DNA of 64,000 nt from Geitlerinema sp. BBD 1991-9 (GCA_001657325.1 LWRO01000017.1:1-64000), one strand, 5' to 3'; positions 44,001 through 53,336 are shown, counted from the stretch's first letter. The notes: generated from the sequence alone by a model not told the origin. Program-made: numbers and translations.

Positions 44001-44082
44001 GCACGTCGAGCGGTGTATGCTATTCGAGCAGCAACCTCCAGGTGAGGATTGGGATGGAGTTTGGAAGCTGACCGATAAATAA
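41056..44082 (+). CDS. GAF-GAF-PAS class III adenylate cyclase
   Basis: 1008 residues. Two GAF domains (about 75-265 and 275-455), a PAS domain (about 460-575) and a cyclase catalytic domain (about 600-800). The catalytic core shows metal aspartates in VLFSDIRSYTTL (about 611) and DKYIGDALMAVFG (about 655), substrate-specificity lysine in LDKYIG, and LTSIGDGVNLASRLE with the transition-state Asn/Arg, the adenylate-cyclase pattern. GAF-1 has an NKX(n)FX3DE motif (QLINKL ... FTEADE), the hallmark of cyclic-nucleotide-binding GAFs; in GAF-2 the final DE is DM. The C-terminal TPR-like module is interrupted (see findings). Soluble, probably cAMP-regulated, like CyaB1/CyaB2 of Anabaena. Confidence 0.9.
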   Translation: MTSASPKTPAVDTEVTIDVQPQYNEPKAEPQNAASSSALATTKGSFGEFLAPLSRDKFADVVRGVEDKLRVVNQTLGMLDSLLESQGFDAILDEMLRSIALKTGELLHADRTTIFLLDEEKNELFTIVAKDEKGNALEIRFPATAGIAGESATFKRIVNIPYDFYDDPRSETAKKFDKKNNYRTYTMLTMPLLNEETENLVAVVQLINKLRSDIDADAPLDEKIDRGGFTEADEQVFREFAPSIRLILESSKSFYAATQKQRAASALMSAVNSLSKSSLDLEDTLKRVMDEAKELMNADRSTLWLLDDEKGELWTKIPGVGELRIPRNAGFAGMVAESGEPLLIPFDLYDDPRSETSKKTDRKTRYRTCSMLCMPVFNSDNHLIGVTQLINKKKQGEFPDYDPDSWPEPPEQWKSSFNRTDMEFMQAFNIQAGVALQNAKLFETVKQQEQRQKDILRSLTNGVISTDKQGRIIAANESAKILLGFGEDEGLEDMDLREMVHLQEGRFAEWFEAALQPKDDKDCQQYYPNQILQLLDRSEGQSVNLTINSMADASDPSKVNGALVVLEDISDEMEVKNLMYKYMTPEVAESLLASGDTGLGGKRKHVSVLFSDIRSYTTLTEKLEPEEVVTMLNEYFEEMVDAVFKYGGTLDKYIGDALMAVFGSPAPLEDREWCAIQAAVAMRQRLENFNEKRCAKGKMAIQIGMGIHSDRVVSGNIGSSKRMELTSIGDGVNLASRLEGTSKQYGTDIVISEQTYQPNAHRLAVRELDFITVKGKTQPVTIYEVVAVTEGELARPLSETQQQIIDRYHQGRHCYLQPAREKLGTEDFIPLLEQLEEMSEEELQHLSYNDEKVLRDMLANLPRERLIAVLGVDTLKRLLMTEDLDELADSDLHRLLPFKLKQLTPRLVKKLFVEKLQQFSSSEETQKMLAEEASEISLAKMKKLIDLAKRPLKQKTKQWFHQAREAFQKVLELDPKNKAAKLHVERCMLFEQQPPGEDWDGVWKLTDK

Positions 44083-44223
44083 GGTGGAGTCCGTGAGGAA
44101 CGGCAATTTCCGGAGCAACCCGTCAACCTCGATCGCTGCTATCGTTCGAGTGGGAGGATTTAAAAATCCGAAGAACCGATCGAGCGTCACTTTCAACTGG
44201 CGAATCAACGAACCGTGCGAGAT

Positions 44224-44781
44224 ATGATCGATTTACATTGGCACTCCTCTGAGTACGAGTGGGTCGAGCGAGTCCACCAACTGTTGTTAGATTTGGCGAG
44301 GGCGTGTTTGGGTGACATTCCCAAGTTGCCGATGCACGTCGCCCAGCAAGCTCGCCCGATGGCTGAAATGGCGACGCGCCTGTTGGACGAAGCTCGGCAT
44401 CGGGGGATCGAGAAAACGCAGTGGTATCACTACCCGGAACTGGTTTGGACCGACGAGACCCGGATGCTGTTTTTGGAACTCGCACAGGTGTATCTTTCTG
44501 ATTCGCCAAAACTACCGGAAGACACGTCGGGACGCGCGCTTCAGTTAGCCGAACGCGCTCAGAGTTTAATCGAAAACGCTCCTTCAGAGATGCCAGAAAC
44601 GCCCCCAGATCTGGAGGGAGATGAGGCCGAAGATCCCTCTCCCAGCGTACTGCTCTCGATTTTGAAGGATCGACTTCAGCAGCAACAGGTTGGTAGTCCG
44701 AATGCTGATGCGCCGGAATGGCAGCAACTTTTCAATTTGCTCGATGTGGCACAGGGTCTGTACCAACGTTTGAAGAGGTAA
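44224..44781 (+). CDS. Hypothetical helical protein with internal duplication
   Basis: 185 residues from ATG 44224 (MIDLHWHSSEYEW); the GTG at 44215 would add three residues. Two similar helical units are apparent: HQLLLDLARACLGDIPKLPMHVAQQARPMAEMATRLLDEA and RMLFLELAQVYLSDSPKLPEDTSGRALQLAERAQSLIENA. The C-terminal 60 residues include SVLLSILKDRLQQQQ and WQQLFNLLDVAQGLYQRL. No family is recognised. It lies 8 nt upstream of the LRR gene, so the two are likely co-transcribed. Confidence 0.65.
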   Translation: MIDLHWHSSEYEWVERVHQLLLDLARACLGDIPKLPMHVAQQARPMAEMATRLLDEARHRGIEKTQWYHYPELVWTDETRMLFLELAQVYLSDSPKLPEDTSGRALQLAERAQSLIENAPSEMPETPPDLEGDEAEDPSPSVLLSILKDRLQQQQVGSPNADAPEWQQLFNLLDVAQGLYQRLKR

Positions 44782-44789
44782 AACGACCG

Positions 44790-45830
44790 ATGAGCAGGGT
44801 GTCGATCGCTCGTTCGATCGGGTCGTCTGTGACGACTTTTGTCGTGATGGCGGCGGTATGTTTGGGATTCTCACGTCCAGTCCAGGCGCTAGAAATCGCT
44901 CAGAGATTTGCACGGCTTTGCGTTCAACGGGACAGCCTTCCCTCAGACACTCAACACACTCTCGAGGTTTTACTCGATGTTGTGGACAACCCGAACTGTA
45001 TTGAAGCCGAGCGTCGTCTGAGCGAACTCGACGAACTCAATTTGAGCGTGCGGGAGATCGTCGATCTATCCCCGATCGAAACGTTGCCCCACCTCCAACG
45101 ACTTGACTTGAGTCTCAATCAGATTGAAGACCTTTCGCCCCTTGCATCGCTCCCGAACCTACAGGAATTGCTGTTGTCGGACAATCAGGTATTGGATGTG
45201 AGTCCGTTGGCATCTTTACCACTGACGAAACTCAATCTCGATCGAAATCTGATTTCTGACTTGTCTCCGCTCGCGACACAAGTGCAACTGAGAAGTTTGA
45301 GCGTTCGCGACAACCGAGTGTCCGACTTAACACCACTCGTGTCTCTGGTGCGTATCGAAGCGCTCTTTCTCGATGGCAATCAAATTTCCGATCTCTCTCC
45401 CCTAACGGCACTTCAGCAATTGGAGGGAATGGATTTGAGCCGAAATCAAATTGAGTCGTTGCGCCCTCTGGCGGAGATGGAACAGTTGATCTGGATTGCA
45501 ATGAGCGATAACCAAATTTCTAACCTACGGCCGTTGCGGAAGTTGTCGGAGTTGACGGAACTCGATTTGAGTGGCAATCAAATTTCTAACGTGCGACCGC
45601 TGCGGAGACTGTCGGCGATGGACGAGTTATTTCTCAACAACAATCAGATTGAGGACGTTCGCCCCTTGGCTTCGCTGACGGGACTTACGGCACTATTTCT
45701 CAGCGGCAACCAGCTCTCAGATGTTCGCTCGCTGAGTTCGTTGACGAACTTGTCGCGACTGACACTGACGGAAAACCCGCTGGAAAATCCGACCTGTCCG
45801 GTACAGCCCGAGCGCGTCTGCCAGTTTTAG
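44790..45830 (+). CDS. Secreted leucine-rich repeat protein
   Basis: 346 residues from ATG 44790, where a signal peptide begins (SSVTTFVVMAAVCLGFSRPVQA, cleavage near residue 33). From about residue 82 to 325 there are roughly eleven 21-22-residue repeats of the SDS22/internalin type: LDLSLNQIEDLSPLASLPNL, LFLDGNQISDLSPLTALQQL, LDLSGNQISNVRPLRRLSAM. It ends with a short cap containing two cysteines (NPTCPVQPERVCQF), close to the cap seen in many cyanobacterial internalin-like proteins. Likely periplasmic or extracellular, for protein binding. The partner is unknown. Confidence 0.88.
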   Translation: MSRVSIARSIGSSVTTFVVMAAVCLGFSRPVQALEIAQRFARLCVQRDSLPSDTQHTLEVLLDVVDNPNCIEAERRLSELDELNLSVREIVDLSPIETLPHLQRLDLSLNQIEDLSPLASLPNLQELLLSDNQVLDVSPLASLPLTKLNLDRNLISDLSPLATQVQLRSLSVRDNRVSDLTPLVSLVRIEALFLDGNQISDLSPLTALQQLEGMDLSRNQIESLRPLAEMEQLIWIAMSDNQISNLRPLRKLSELTELDLSGNQISNVRPLRRLSAMDELFLNNNQIEDVRPLASLTGLTALFLSGNQLSDVRSLSSLTNLSRLTLTENPLENPTCPVQPERVCQF

Positions 45831-45869
45831 GTTAGAAGTTTTCGAGTTTCAAATTTTTTGGCTCGGGTC

Positions 45870-45897
45870 TTGCCATCTTCGATTAGCGTGTTATAAT
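45870..45897 (+). promoter_or_regulatory. Sigma-70 type promoter of tRNA-His
   Basis: TTGCCA (45870-45875), 16-nt spacer and TATAAT (45892-45897), 20 nt upstream of the tRNA gene. Good consensus match to housekeeping promoters. Confidence 0.75.
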
Positions 45898-45916
45898 GGT
45901 AAAGCACTTTAAATAT

Positions 45917-45990
45917 GGCGGGCGTAGCCAAGAGGTTAAGGCAGTGGATTGTGGTTCCACCATTCGTGGGTTCGAGTCCCATCGTCCGCC
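45917..45990 (+). tRNA. tRNA-His (GTG anticodon)
   Basis: 74 nt including the extra G(-1) that pairs with C73, specific to tRNA-His. Acceptor GGCGGGCG pairs with CGTCCGCC. Anticodon loop TTGTGGT shows GTG; T loop GGGTTCGAGTCCC is standard. The 3' CCA is not encoded; CTTTTT follows and could terminate transcription. Confidence 0.96.
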
Positions 45991-46116
45991 CTTTTTCAGA
46001 GATTAGGCAGCAAGCCGGGGGTTAAACCGGGAACAGTAACGGAGCGGACAGGGCGACGCGACATCGGCGATTTTTTATAGCATCGGCAGTATCGCCGGGA
46101 ACGCTAGTATAGAAGT

Positions 46117-46236
46117 ATGAAATCGCTTCGCTTCAGCCTCGTCTTCAGTGCCGCTCTCACTTCGATTCTGTTCCTGCTGGCGATCGAGTTCGAGTCTACG
46201 CCGGAGGGAACCCGGTTCGAGTTCGACCCCGGCTAA
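46117..46236 (+). CDS. Possible 39-residue membrane microprotein
   Basis: ATG 46117 to TAA 46234 encodes 39 residues with one hydrophobic helix (SLVFSAALTSILFLLAIEF) and a charged C-terminus (ESTPEGTRFEFDPG). No clear ribosome binding site is present, and its 3' end touches the decayed transposase on the other strand. Real expression is uncertain. Confidence 0.3.
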   Translation: MKSLRFSLVFSAALTSILFLLAIEFESTPEGTRFEFDPG

Positions 46237-46734
46237 ATTCCCGCCAGCGTCACGATGGCGGTGTCGATAGTCTCTTGAATATCCGTAAGTGATTTCAATC
46301 GTTCCAGGTTTCCCTGAGTTTTGATAGTCTCCATGAACGTGAAACGAACTCGAGTCGAGGTGGCTCGATTTGAGCGTTAACTGATACTTTTTGATGGCGG
46401 CTAATCCGAGGGCAACGAAAATTTAATTTAACCCAAATTGATAAATTTTATCGAGAACTCTTCTGAGCCGATCGTCGTTGAAATACTCCGCTTTAATTCC
46501 TTCTCCTAGTAAGTGTTCTATTGACTTGCTTTCAAAGAAGTTTTTTAAGAGATAGAGAGGAGATGAAGCTAATCCCATCCCGTTTAAAATCACGGCTTTA
46601 ATCACGATGCTCGCGCTGACTTTTTCTGTCTTTTTTTAGTCAAGTAAGTCGTTTACAATTTCGACGATTCCGATGTCATTAATGATTCCGGTCACTAACC
46701 CCAAGTGGTCTAAATTTTGGATCTCTACTGACAT
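46237..46734 (-). pseudogene. IS1634-like (DUF4277) transposase remnant
   Basis: On the minus strand from ATG 46734: MSVEIQNLDHLGLVTGIIND, IVEIVNDLLD, a stop, KKTEKVSASIVIKAVILNG, LYLLKNFFESKSIEHLLGEGIKAEYFNDDRLRRVLDK. After a frameshift near 46424 it continues FVALGLAAIKKYQLTLKSSHLDSSSFHVHGDYQ and ITYGYSRDYRHRH to about 46240. This is the N-terminal third of a DUF4277/IS1634 transposase; the catalytic remainder is missing. The remnant has at least one nonsense and one frameshift change. Confidence 0.82.
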
Positions 46735-47273
46735 TTTTCTTCCTTTTACTGATGCCCACATTTTCCACATTTTGGGATGATGACATAAAATCCTCGCGAG
46801 ATTTGACTGCACACTTAAGCTTCTTTGTCAAGGTTTTTCTTTTGAATGTTATTTTCAAGTCAAGAAGTCAGTTGGCTGAGTCGAAATATCTAATCCCTTC
46901 AATCGCCCAGATATACTACCTAAATACTACACTTGAAGTGCGAAATGTGGGTTAGAAGCTGGAGAGAGCGCTTAAGTTGAGTTGTCCCCCCGGTTGTTGA
47001 GATCGATCGAGGGGATTTTTGTGGATGGATTCACAATTTGCGAGGTCAACGATTTACGAGGTCGATGGATATGGACTGGCTCACAAATTGCGAGGCCGCT
47101 CTGTCGATCGAGACCGAAGTCAGTATTTATACGTATATATTTTTATCCTTTTGTTAAATTCAATTTGGAGATTCGATCGACCATCGACATCTCAGATTTC
47201 TCGTGCATTAAAGAAAAAAGCTGTTTCTCAAGCTTAAAAAATCCTACTAGAATCTCAAAAAACGGTATAACTT
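46735..47273. other. AT-rich intergenic region with FHA-gene leader
   Basis: Left part (46735-46960) has no recognised feature and may be the end of the decayed IS. The right part from 46980 is a leader duplicated before the second FHA gene, including CGATCGAGGGGATTTTTGT and GGCCGCTCTGTCGATCGAGA segments. Confidence 0.55.
46980..47130 (+). repeat. Duplicated leader, copy 1
   Basis: Contains TGTCCCCCCGGTTGTTGAGA, ATCGATCGAGGGGATTTTTG, a GGATTCACAATTTGCGAGGTCGA-like stretch and CGAGGCCGCTCTGTCGATCG followed by AAGTCAGTATTTA. The same series precedes the second FHA gene (49790-50035), where the first part occurs twice. Confidence 0.8.
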
Positions 47274-49758
47274 ATGACCTTTAAAAACTTGCAAAGCATC
47301 TCGCGTCGATTTTTAGCCGTCGCAGTTGTCTCAAGTACTCAACTATTATTCTTTGAGCTTCTATCTTCAAAATCTGCATTTTCACAAATCATCCCAGATA
47401 ATACTCTCTCTGTTCCTTCTCAGGTCACAATTGATGGAAATCTTCACACGATTGAAGGTGGAACGGAAGCGGGAAACAATCTTTTTCACTCGTTTCAAGA
47501 CTTTTCTGTTCCTACGGGCAGCGAAGCCTTTTTCAACAACGCCGCCAGCCTCGAGAACATCCTCACCCGCGTCACGGGTGGCAATATTTCCAACATCGAT
47601 GGCTTAATTCGAGCCAACGGAACGGCAAACCTGTTTCTCCTCAATCCCAACGGTCTGATCTTCGGGCCGAACGCGCGGTTGGATATCGGCGGTTCGTTTT
47701 TCGGGAGTACCGCCAACAGTCTCGTCTTTGAAAACGGTTTAGAATTCAGCGCCACGGCTCCCGACACCCAACCGTTGCTCAGCGTGAATGTTCCCCTCGG
47801 CTTGCAATTCAACGGGCAGGCGGGAGAGATTCAGGTGCAAGGAACGGGTCACAATTTGACAATTTTCAGTTTATCCCGCACACCCATTATCAGAGAGAAT
47901 GGTGATTCGGGTCTGCGGGTCAGTTCTGGCCAGACCCTCGCTCGGGTGGGGGGGGGATGTCACCTTAAAGGGAGGTACGCTGACGGCCGAGCAAGGACGG
48001 ATCGAGCTGGGGAGTGTGGCTGAAGGTCGAGTCAGCCTATCCCCAACGGACTTGGGATGGATGTTGGACTATGAAGGCATCCAAAGCTTTCATGATTTAA
48101 GCCTCTCCGAACAGGCAGCCGTGGATGTTAGTGGTTCCGGTAGCGGTGCGATCCAGATCGTGGGTCGGCAACTCACCATGAAAGATGGTTCGGTCGTTTT
48201 GAGTGAAAATGTCGGCTCGCAACCCTCTGGGAACATTCGCATTCAGACCTCTGAATCTGTGGAATTAATCGGCATGAGTCTAGATGCAAAGAGTTCGGTC
48301 ATCTCTCCAAATTTCGGAACGGGAAGTGGTGGGGACATTGCCATTTCCACCCAACAGCTAGTTCTCCGGGATGGGGCAGAGATAGCCGCTCGAACGGCTG
48401 GTTCGGGCCAGGGGGGCGATCTGGATCTGAATGCCTCGGAATCCGTGAGATTAATTGGGATTTCGCCCGTCGATCCCTCGTTTAGCTCTGCTATTGCCTC
48501 AGCAGCGTTAGGTGCTGGAGATGCTGGAAATACCACGATATCAACTGCTCGGCTCTCGATCCGGGATGGGAGTTTCATAGCTGTTGGCACCTTCGGGGCT
48601 GGTAACGGAGGATCGCTGACCGTGAATGCGACTGAATCTGTAGAAGTGATTGGTGCCAACCAACAATTTACCAGCATTCTGATTGGTACAACTTTCGGTG
48701 TCGGAGATGCTGCCGACATCACGATCGACACCTCCCGATTAGTGTTGCGGGAGGGAGGTCAGGTCGCCTCTGAAACCTTTGGCGGTGGCGCGGCAAGTAT
48801 CACGATTAACGCCACCGAGTCCGTTGAAGCGAGCGGCTCTTTTTTAGCAGATGTCCCTGCTGGAGTGACCTCCAGCGCCCAGCTACCCTTGACGCCAGAA
48901 GGCTTCGGACTGTCTGGCGCGGTGAGTGACGCCGCTGGAGACGTGACGATTAACACACCCGTGTTGAGACTCACCGATGGAGCGCAAGTGACTGTAGACA
49001 ATCAGGGAACTGGAAATGCTGGTTCTTTGCAAGTCAACGCGGAATCGATTTTTCTTAATGATGGAGGGGGCATTACAGCAGCCACCGCCTCCGGTGAAGG
49101 GGGTAACATTGCCCTGCAAGTGCAAGACTTGTTGCAACTGCGCCGTGCCAGTCAAATTACTGCCGAAGCTGGCGGAAGTGGCAACGGTGGCAACGTGACG
49201 CTCTCGGCGGACACGATCGCTCTGTTAGAAGGAAGCTCCATCGATGCCAATGCCTTTGAAGGTCAGGGAGGCAATATTGAGATCGCCACGCAAGGTCTGT
49301 TTCTCTCCCCAGATAGTCGCATTACTGCCAGTTCTCGACTGGGGGTTGACGGTATCGTCACCATCACGCAACCGGAAATCGATACCAGTTCGGCATTGGT
49401 TTCGTTAAGTGACGATCCCATCGACCCGACGACTCAGATTGTCTCAGCTTGTTCGGTGGCATTGGAGAACACTTTTGTTGTGACGGGAAACGGGGGTTTG
49501 CCACCCGACCCCACGGAGGTTTTGAGGGGTCAAGATGTTTGGGTCGATATGCGACTGACGGAGATTCGCGAACTGACTCGACCGATCGAACAGCTATCGA
49601 ACGAGCTAGAAGAACGGGAAGATAGCTCGATCGAGCCTCAGTCGATCGTCGAAGCGACGGGTTGGCAGCGTCAGCAGGACGGAACGGTGGAGTTAGTCGC
49701 CGTACCCCAAGGACGAGTGGGAAACCGTTGGCTCGATCGACCCGTTTGTCGTGAGTGA
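47274..49758 (+). pseudogene. FHA (TPS-domain) exoprotein gene, frameshifted in a poly-G tract (copy 1)
   Basis: A 5' frame (47274 to about 47950) encodes a signal peptide (to FSQ, about residue 39), then the two-partner-secretion domain with IPDNTLSVPSQVTIDGNLHTI, NNLFHSFQDFSVPTGSEAFF and ANLFLLNPNGLIFGPNARL. The 3' frame (about 47950-49758) continues GGDVTLKGGTLTAEQGRIELGS and a long beta-helix ending NRWLDRPVCRE. The two are joined by nine consecutive G residues (47948-47956); eight would keep the frame (ARVGGDVT). Intact length would be about 827 residues. It would be exported by a TpsB outer-membrane protein as an adhesin. A sequencing error or phase-variable tract is equally possible, so it may be functional. 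Confidence 0.85.
47948..47956 (+). repeat. Nine-G homopolymer at the frameshift of FHA copy 1
   Basis: GGGGGGGGG between CTCGGGT and ATGTCACC. Removing one G restores a continuous reading frame that aligns with the paralogue (GQTLALIGGDVTLEGG). Confidence 0.9.
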
Positions 49759-49796
49759 ACGGCTTGAAATGGCGAACAGCGCTTAGGTTCAGTTGT

Positions 49797-49833
49797 TCCC
49801 TCGGTCGCTGGGATCGATCGAGGGGATTTTTGT
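49797..49833 (+). terminator. Terminator-like hairpin after FHA copy 1
   Basis: CCCTCG and CGAGGG arms with ATTTTTGT after them, 38 nt after the stop codon of FHA copy 1. A second version with perfect CCCCTCG/CGAGGGG arms lies at 49904-49935. Confidence 0.6.
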
Positions 49834-49902
49834 AGGTGGATTCAAAAATTTCGAGGTCGATTGGGGATGTTGGAGGCTGGGAAAAGCGCTTAGGTTTGAT
49901 TG

Positions 49903-49935
49903 TCCCCTCGGTTGGATCGATCGAGGGGATTTTTG
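49903..49935 (+). terminator. Second terminator-like hairpin in the FHA leader
   Basis: CCCCTCG (49904-49910), 11-nt loop and CGAGGGG (49922-49928) followed by ATTTTTG. Part of a repeated leader, so it may be an attenuator for FHA copy 2 rather than a terminator of copy 1. Confidence 0.6.
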
Positions 49936-50174
49936 TAGGTGGATTCAAAAATTTCGAGGTCGATGGGTTGGACTGGCTCGCAGCTTGCGAGGCCGCTCTG
50001 TCGATCGAGATCGAAGTCAGTATTTACACGTAATATATTTTTGTGTTTTTTTTAGATTCAATTTGGAGATTCGATCGACCATCGACATCTCAGATTTCTC
50101 GTGCCATATTGAAGAAAAAGGTTGTTGCTCAAGTTTAGAAAACTCTACTAGGAACTCGAAAAACGGCATGAATT

Positions 50175-52690
50175 ATGACCCTTAAAAACTTGCAAAGTAT
50201 CTCGAATCGATTTCTATCCGTCACAATAGTATCGAGCATCCGTATATTATTATCGTTCGATTTTCTATCTTCAAATCCTGCATTTTCACAAATCGTCCCA
50301 GACAATACCCTTGCCGTTCCTTCTCAGGTGACAATTGATGGAAGCCTTCACACAATTGAAGGCGGAACGGAAGCGGGAAGCAACCTCTTCCACTCGTTCC
50401 AAGACTTTTCCGTCCCCACCGGCAGCGAAGCCTTTTTCAACAACGAACCGTTGAAAACATCCTCACTCGCGTGACGGGAGGCAATATCTCCAATATCGAC
50501 GGACTAATTCGAGCCAACGGAACGGCAAACCTGTTTCTGCTCAATCCCAACGGCATCGTCTTCGGACCTAACGCCCAACTCAACATCGGCGGTTCGTTTT
50601 TCGGGACGACCGCCAGCAGTCTCGTGTTTGAAAACGGTTTAGAATTCAGCGCCACCTCTCCCGAAGCCCGACCGCTACTGAGCGTGAACGTCCCCATCGG
50701 CTTGCAAATGGGTCAAAATCCTGAAGACATTCGAGTGCGGGGTACGGGTCATAATCTGACGTTTCGCAGTATAGAAGGTCAATTGTTTCCTCCGTTTGAG
50801 AGAGAGAACAATCCTTTGGCGTTAACGGTTCGACCGGGGCAAACCCTGGCATTGATTGGGGGCGATGTGACCCTCGAGGGCGGTCAGCTCGTTGCTCAGA
50901 AGGGTCGAGTTGAGTTGGGGAGCGTCAGGTCGGGTCGTGTCAGCTTATCAGATACGGCTTCTGGCTGGGTGTTCGACTATGGAAATGCCACGAACTTTGG
51001 GAATATTCAGCTTTCTCAACAAGCGGCAGTCGATGCGAGCGGAGCCGGACGAGGTGGCATCTTCTTGACCGGCCGGCAGGTTAGCTTGACCGATGGTTCC
51101 GTTGCTTTAATTCAAAACGCGGAAGCCACTCCCGCCGGCACGATCGCCGTAACGGCTTTGGAGTCTTTGGAGTTAATCGGTACAACACCAGATGGCTCGG
51201 TTCGTAGCAGTTTGCATACCGAAACGGACTATACCGGAATAGGAGCCAGTGGAAATATCCATGTGTCTACCGGAAGGTTGCTGCTCGATGACGGGGCACA
51301 AATCATGAGCCGAACTTTTGGCATCGGGGAAGCCGGTAATATTACCGTCGAGGCCTCGGATTCTATCCAAATCCTCGGGACTTCGCCGCTGAATTCTTGG
51401 TTTTTTAGCAGTATTTTCGCGATCGGTTCCGGTGATTCTTTTGGAAATTCCGGGGATATCAATATCTCCACGGGACAATTGACGATTCTTGACGGGGGAA
51501 TTATCTCTGCTGGAGCTTTCGGTGATGGCTCGGCAGGAACTTTGACGGTTCGAGCTGCCGAATCCGTCGAAATCATCGGTCGCGATCCCATTTTTGAATC
51601 GCCCAGCGACCTTAGCGTTAGCTCCTTCCGCTCTGGCGATGCCGGCAACTTGCTCGTCGAGACCCAGCGATTGGTGATGCGAAATGGCGGTCGAGTTCGA
51701 GCTTCCACCATCGGTCTGGGGAATGCGGGTAGCATTATGGTGAATGCCTCTCAACTTGTGGAAGTGAGCAGTAACAGCACGATCGAATCCTCAGCTAATT
51801 TTCCGTCTGCGGTCGCCCGGGAAGTAGGAGTAGAAGGCAATCCTTCCGGACAAGCCGGGGGAATCACGATCGATACGGAACGCCTGATCGTTCGAGATGG
51901 CGGTGAAGTCACGGTTCAGAATATTGGCGAGGCCAATGGGGGCAAATTACAGGTGAATGCGAACTCGATTTTGCTCGATGGCGAAGGTACCCTTACCGCA
52001 TCGACCGCTTCGGGTGAAGGGGGGAACATCCAACTGAGTTTAGACGACAGCTTGCTATTGAGAAACGGAAGTTTCATTTCAGCGGAAGCTGGCGGTGCGG
52101 ACAACGGTGGGAACATCGCCATTGATGCCGAGACGATCGCCCTGTTAGAAGGAAGCTCGATCGATGCCAATGCCTTTGAAGGCAGCGGCGGCAACATCGA
52201 GATCGCGACTCAAGGTTTGTTTCTCTCCCCAGATAGTAGTATCACCGCCAGTTCTCAACTCGGCGTAGATGGCATCGTCACCGTTACCCAACCGGAAATC
52301 GATACCAGTTCGGCATTGGTTTCGTTAAGTGACGCTCCCATCGACCCGACAACTCAGATCGTCTCAGCTTGTTCGGTGGCGGCGGAGAATACCTTTGTCG
52401 TCAATGGAAACGGGGGTTTGCCACCTGACCCTACCGATGTTTTGAGAGGTGAAGATATTTGGGTCGATCTGCGACTTTCCGAGGATCTCGAGGTGAGTCC
52501 ACCAATCGAAGCCAGCCCCAGCGAGGCAGGAGACAGCTCGAAAGAGGAAAGCTCGATCGATCCCACAACAGACCCTGTCGTCGAAGCCACCAATTGGCAG
52601 CGTCACCAGGACGGAACGGTGGAGTTAGTCGCCGCACCCCAAGGACGAGTCGGGAATCGTTGGCTCGATCGACCCGTTTGTCGGGAGTGA
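50175..52690 (+). pseudogene. FHA (TPS-domain) exoprotein gene, frameshifted (copy 2)
   Basis: Paralogue of the preceding gene. The first frame (50175-50474) gives the signal peptide and start of the TPS domain, ending prematurely at SEAFFNNEPLKTSSLA. The second (about 50447-52690) resumes at VENILTRVTGGNISNIDGLI, carries LFLLNPNGIVFGPNAQ and the beta-helix, and ends NRWLDRPVCRE. One base appears missing near 50445: AACGAACCGTT where AACGCAACCGTT would give NATVEN. Intact length would be about 838 residues. The last 550 bp are nearly identical to copy 1, which indicates recent duplication or gene conversion. Possible adhesin; inactive as read unless the shift is a sequencing error. Confidence 0.85.
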
Positions 52691-53336
52691 AACCGAGTGA
52701 TTTGCCCCTGTTCCCCTCGAGCGCACCCGCACGGCTACCCTCGCTCGAGCGCGTGGTGAAGAGAAACGAGTCCAACCCCCTCATCGGAGTGTTTCTTATG
52801 CGGTAGAAATTCACCTAGAGCTAATGGCGAGATCGTGCCGTCGTCTCTAAAAAATGCTCGATACAATTTATTTTGAGGTGATAATTTTTATAAATTTTTT
52901 TTTCAGTTCTCGACTCGATCCCATCATAGAGATATAGCGATCGCCGATCGGGTTAGGACAGTCTAATCTGACAGTTTGTGAATTTCAGCCGTGAAAAGGC
53001 CTTACTTGCTCTGGCGATTGTTCTAAAAGGAATTAAATTGCCACGAACAGCCAGGTGTCGAAACGGTATACGTTCGTCTTCGGGTATCGAGTGTCGTTTC
53101 CTTACAAGGTCTCGTCCTTGAGTCTTAGCGCTCGCTTGAAATACCTTTAAATTACCCTAAAATATTCTCAGACACACCCGTCTAAAGTCTTATGACATCT
53201 GAGGTGAGTCAGACTTGAAAGCGCGGAATGTTGTCACGAACACCGTCGATCGAGTGTCGAGGGGATTGTGTCGGGACGTTCGATCGAGCGTCCGTTTTCC
53301 TGCGGCTCTTCGACATTCATAAATTGATATAAATTA
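52691..53336. other. Long intergenic region
   Basis: 646 bp with no credible gene on either strand. A small hairpin GGACG(TTCGATCGAG)CGTCC followed by GTTTT lies near 53276-53296 and could terminate a short RNA. The DNA just before 53337 (ATAAATTGATATAAATTA) is AT-rich and probably holds the start signals of the next gene. Confidence 0.4.

Larger units (their letters stand above)
49759..50174. other. Intergenic region between FHA copies: duplicated leaders and terminator-like hairpins
   Basis: No gene. It holds two copies of the leader segment (about 49790-49866 and 49897-49970), each with CCCTCG ... CGAGGG hairpins followed by ATTTTT, then the shared GGCCGCTCTGTCGATCGAGA segment and the promoter-proximal DNA of copy 2. 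Confidence 0.65.

Noticed and set aside
46752-46955. Plus-strand ORF of 67 codons near the IS remnant
   Set aside because: No similarity to known proteins, poor codon character and probably decayed insertion DNA.
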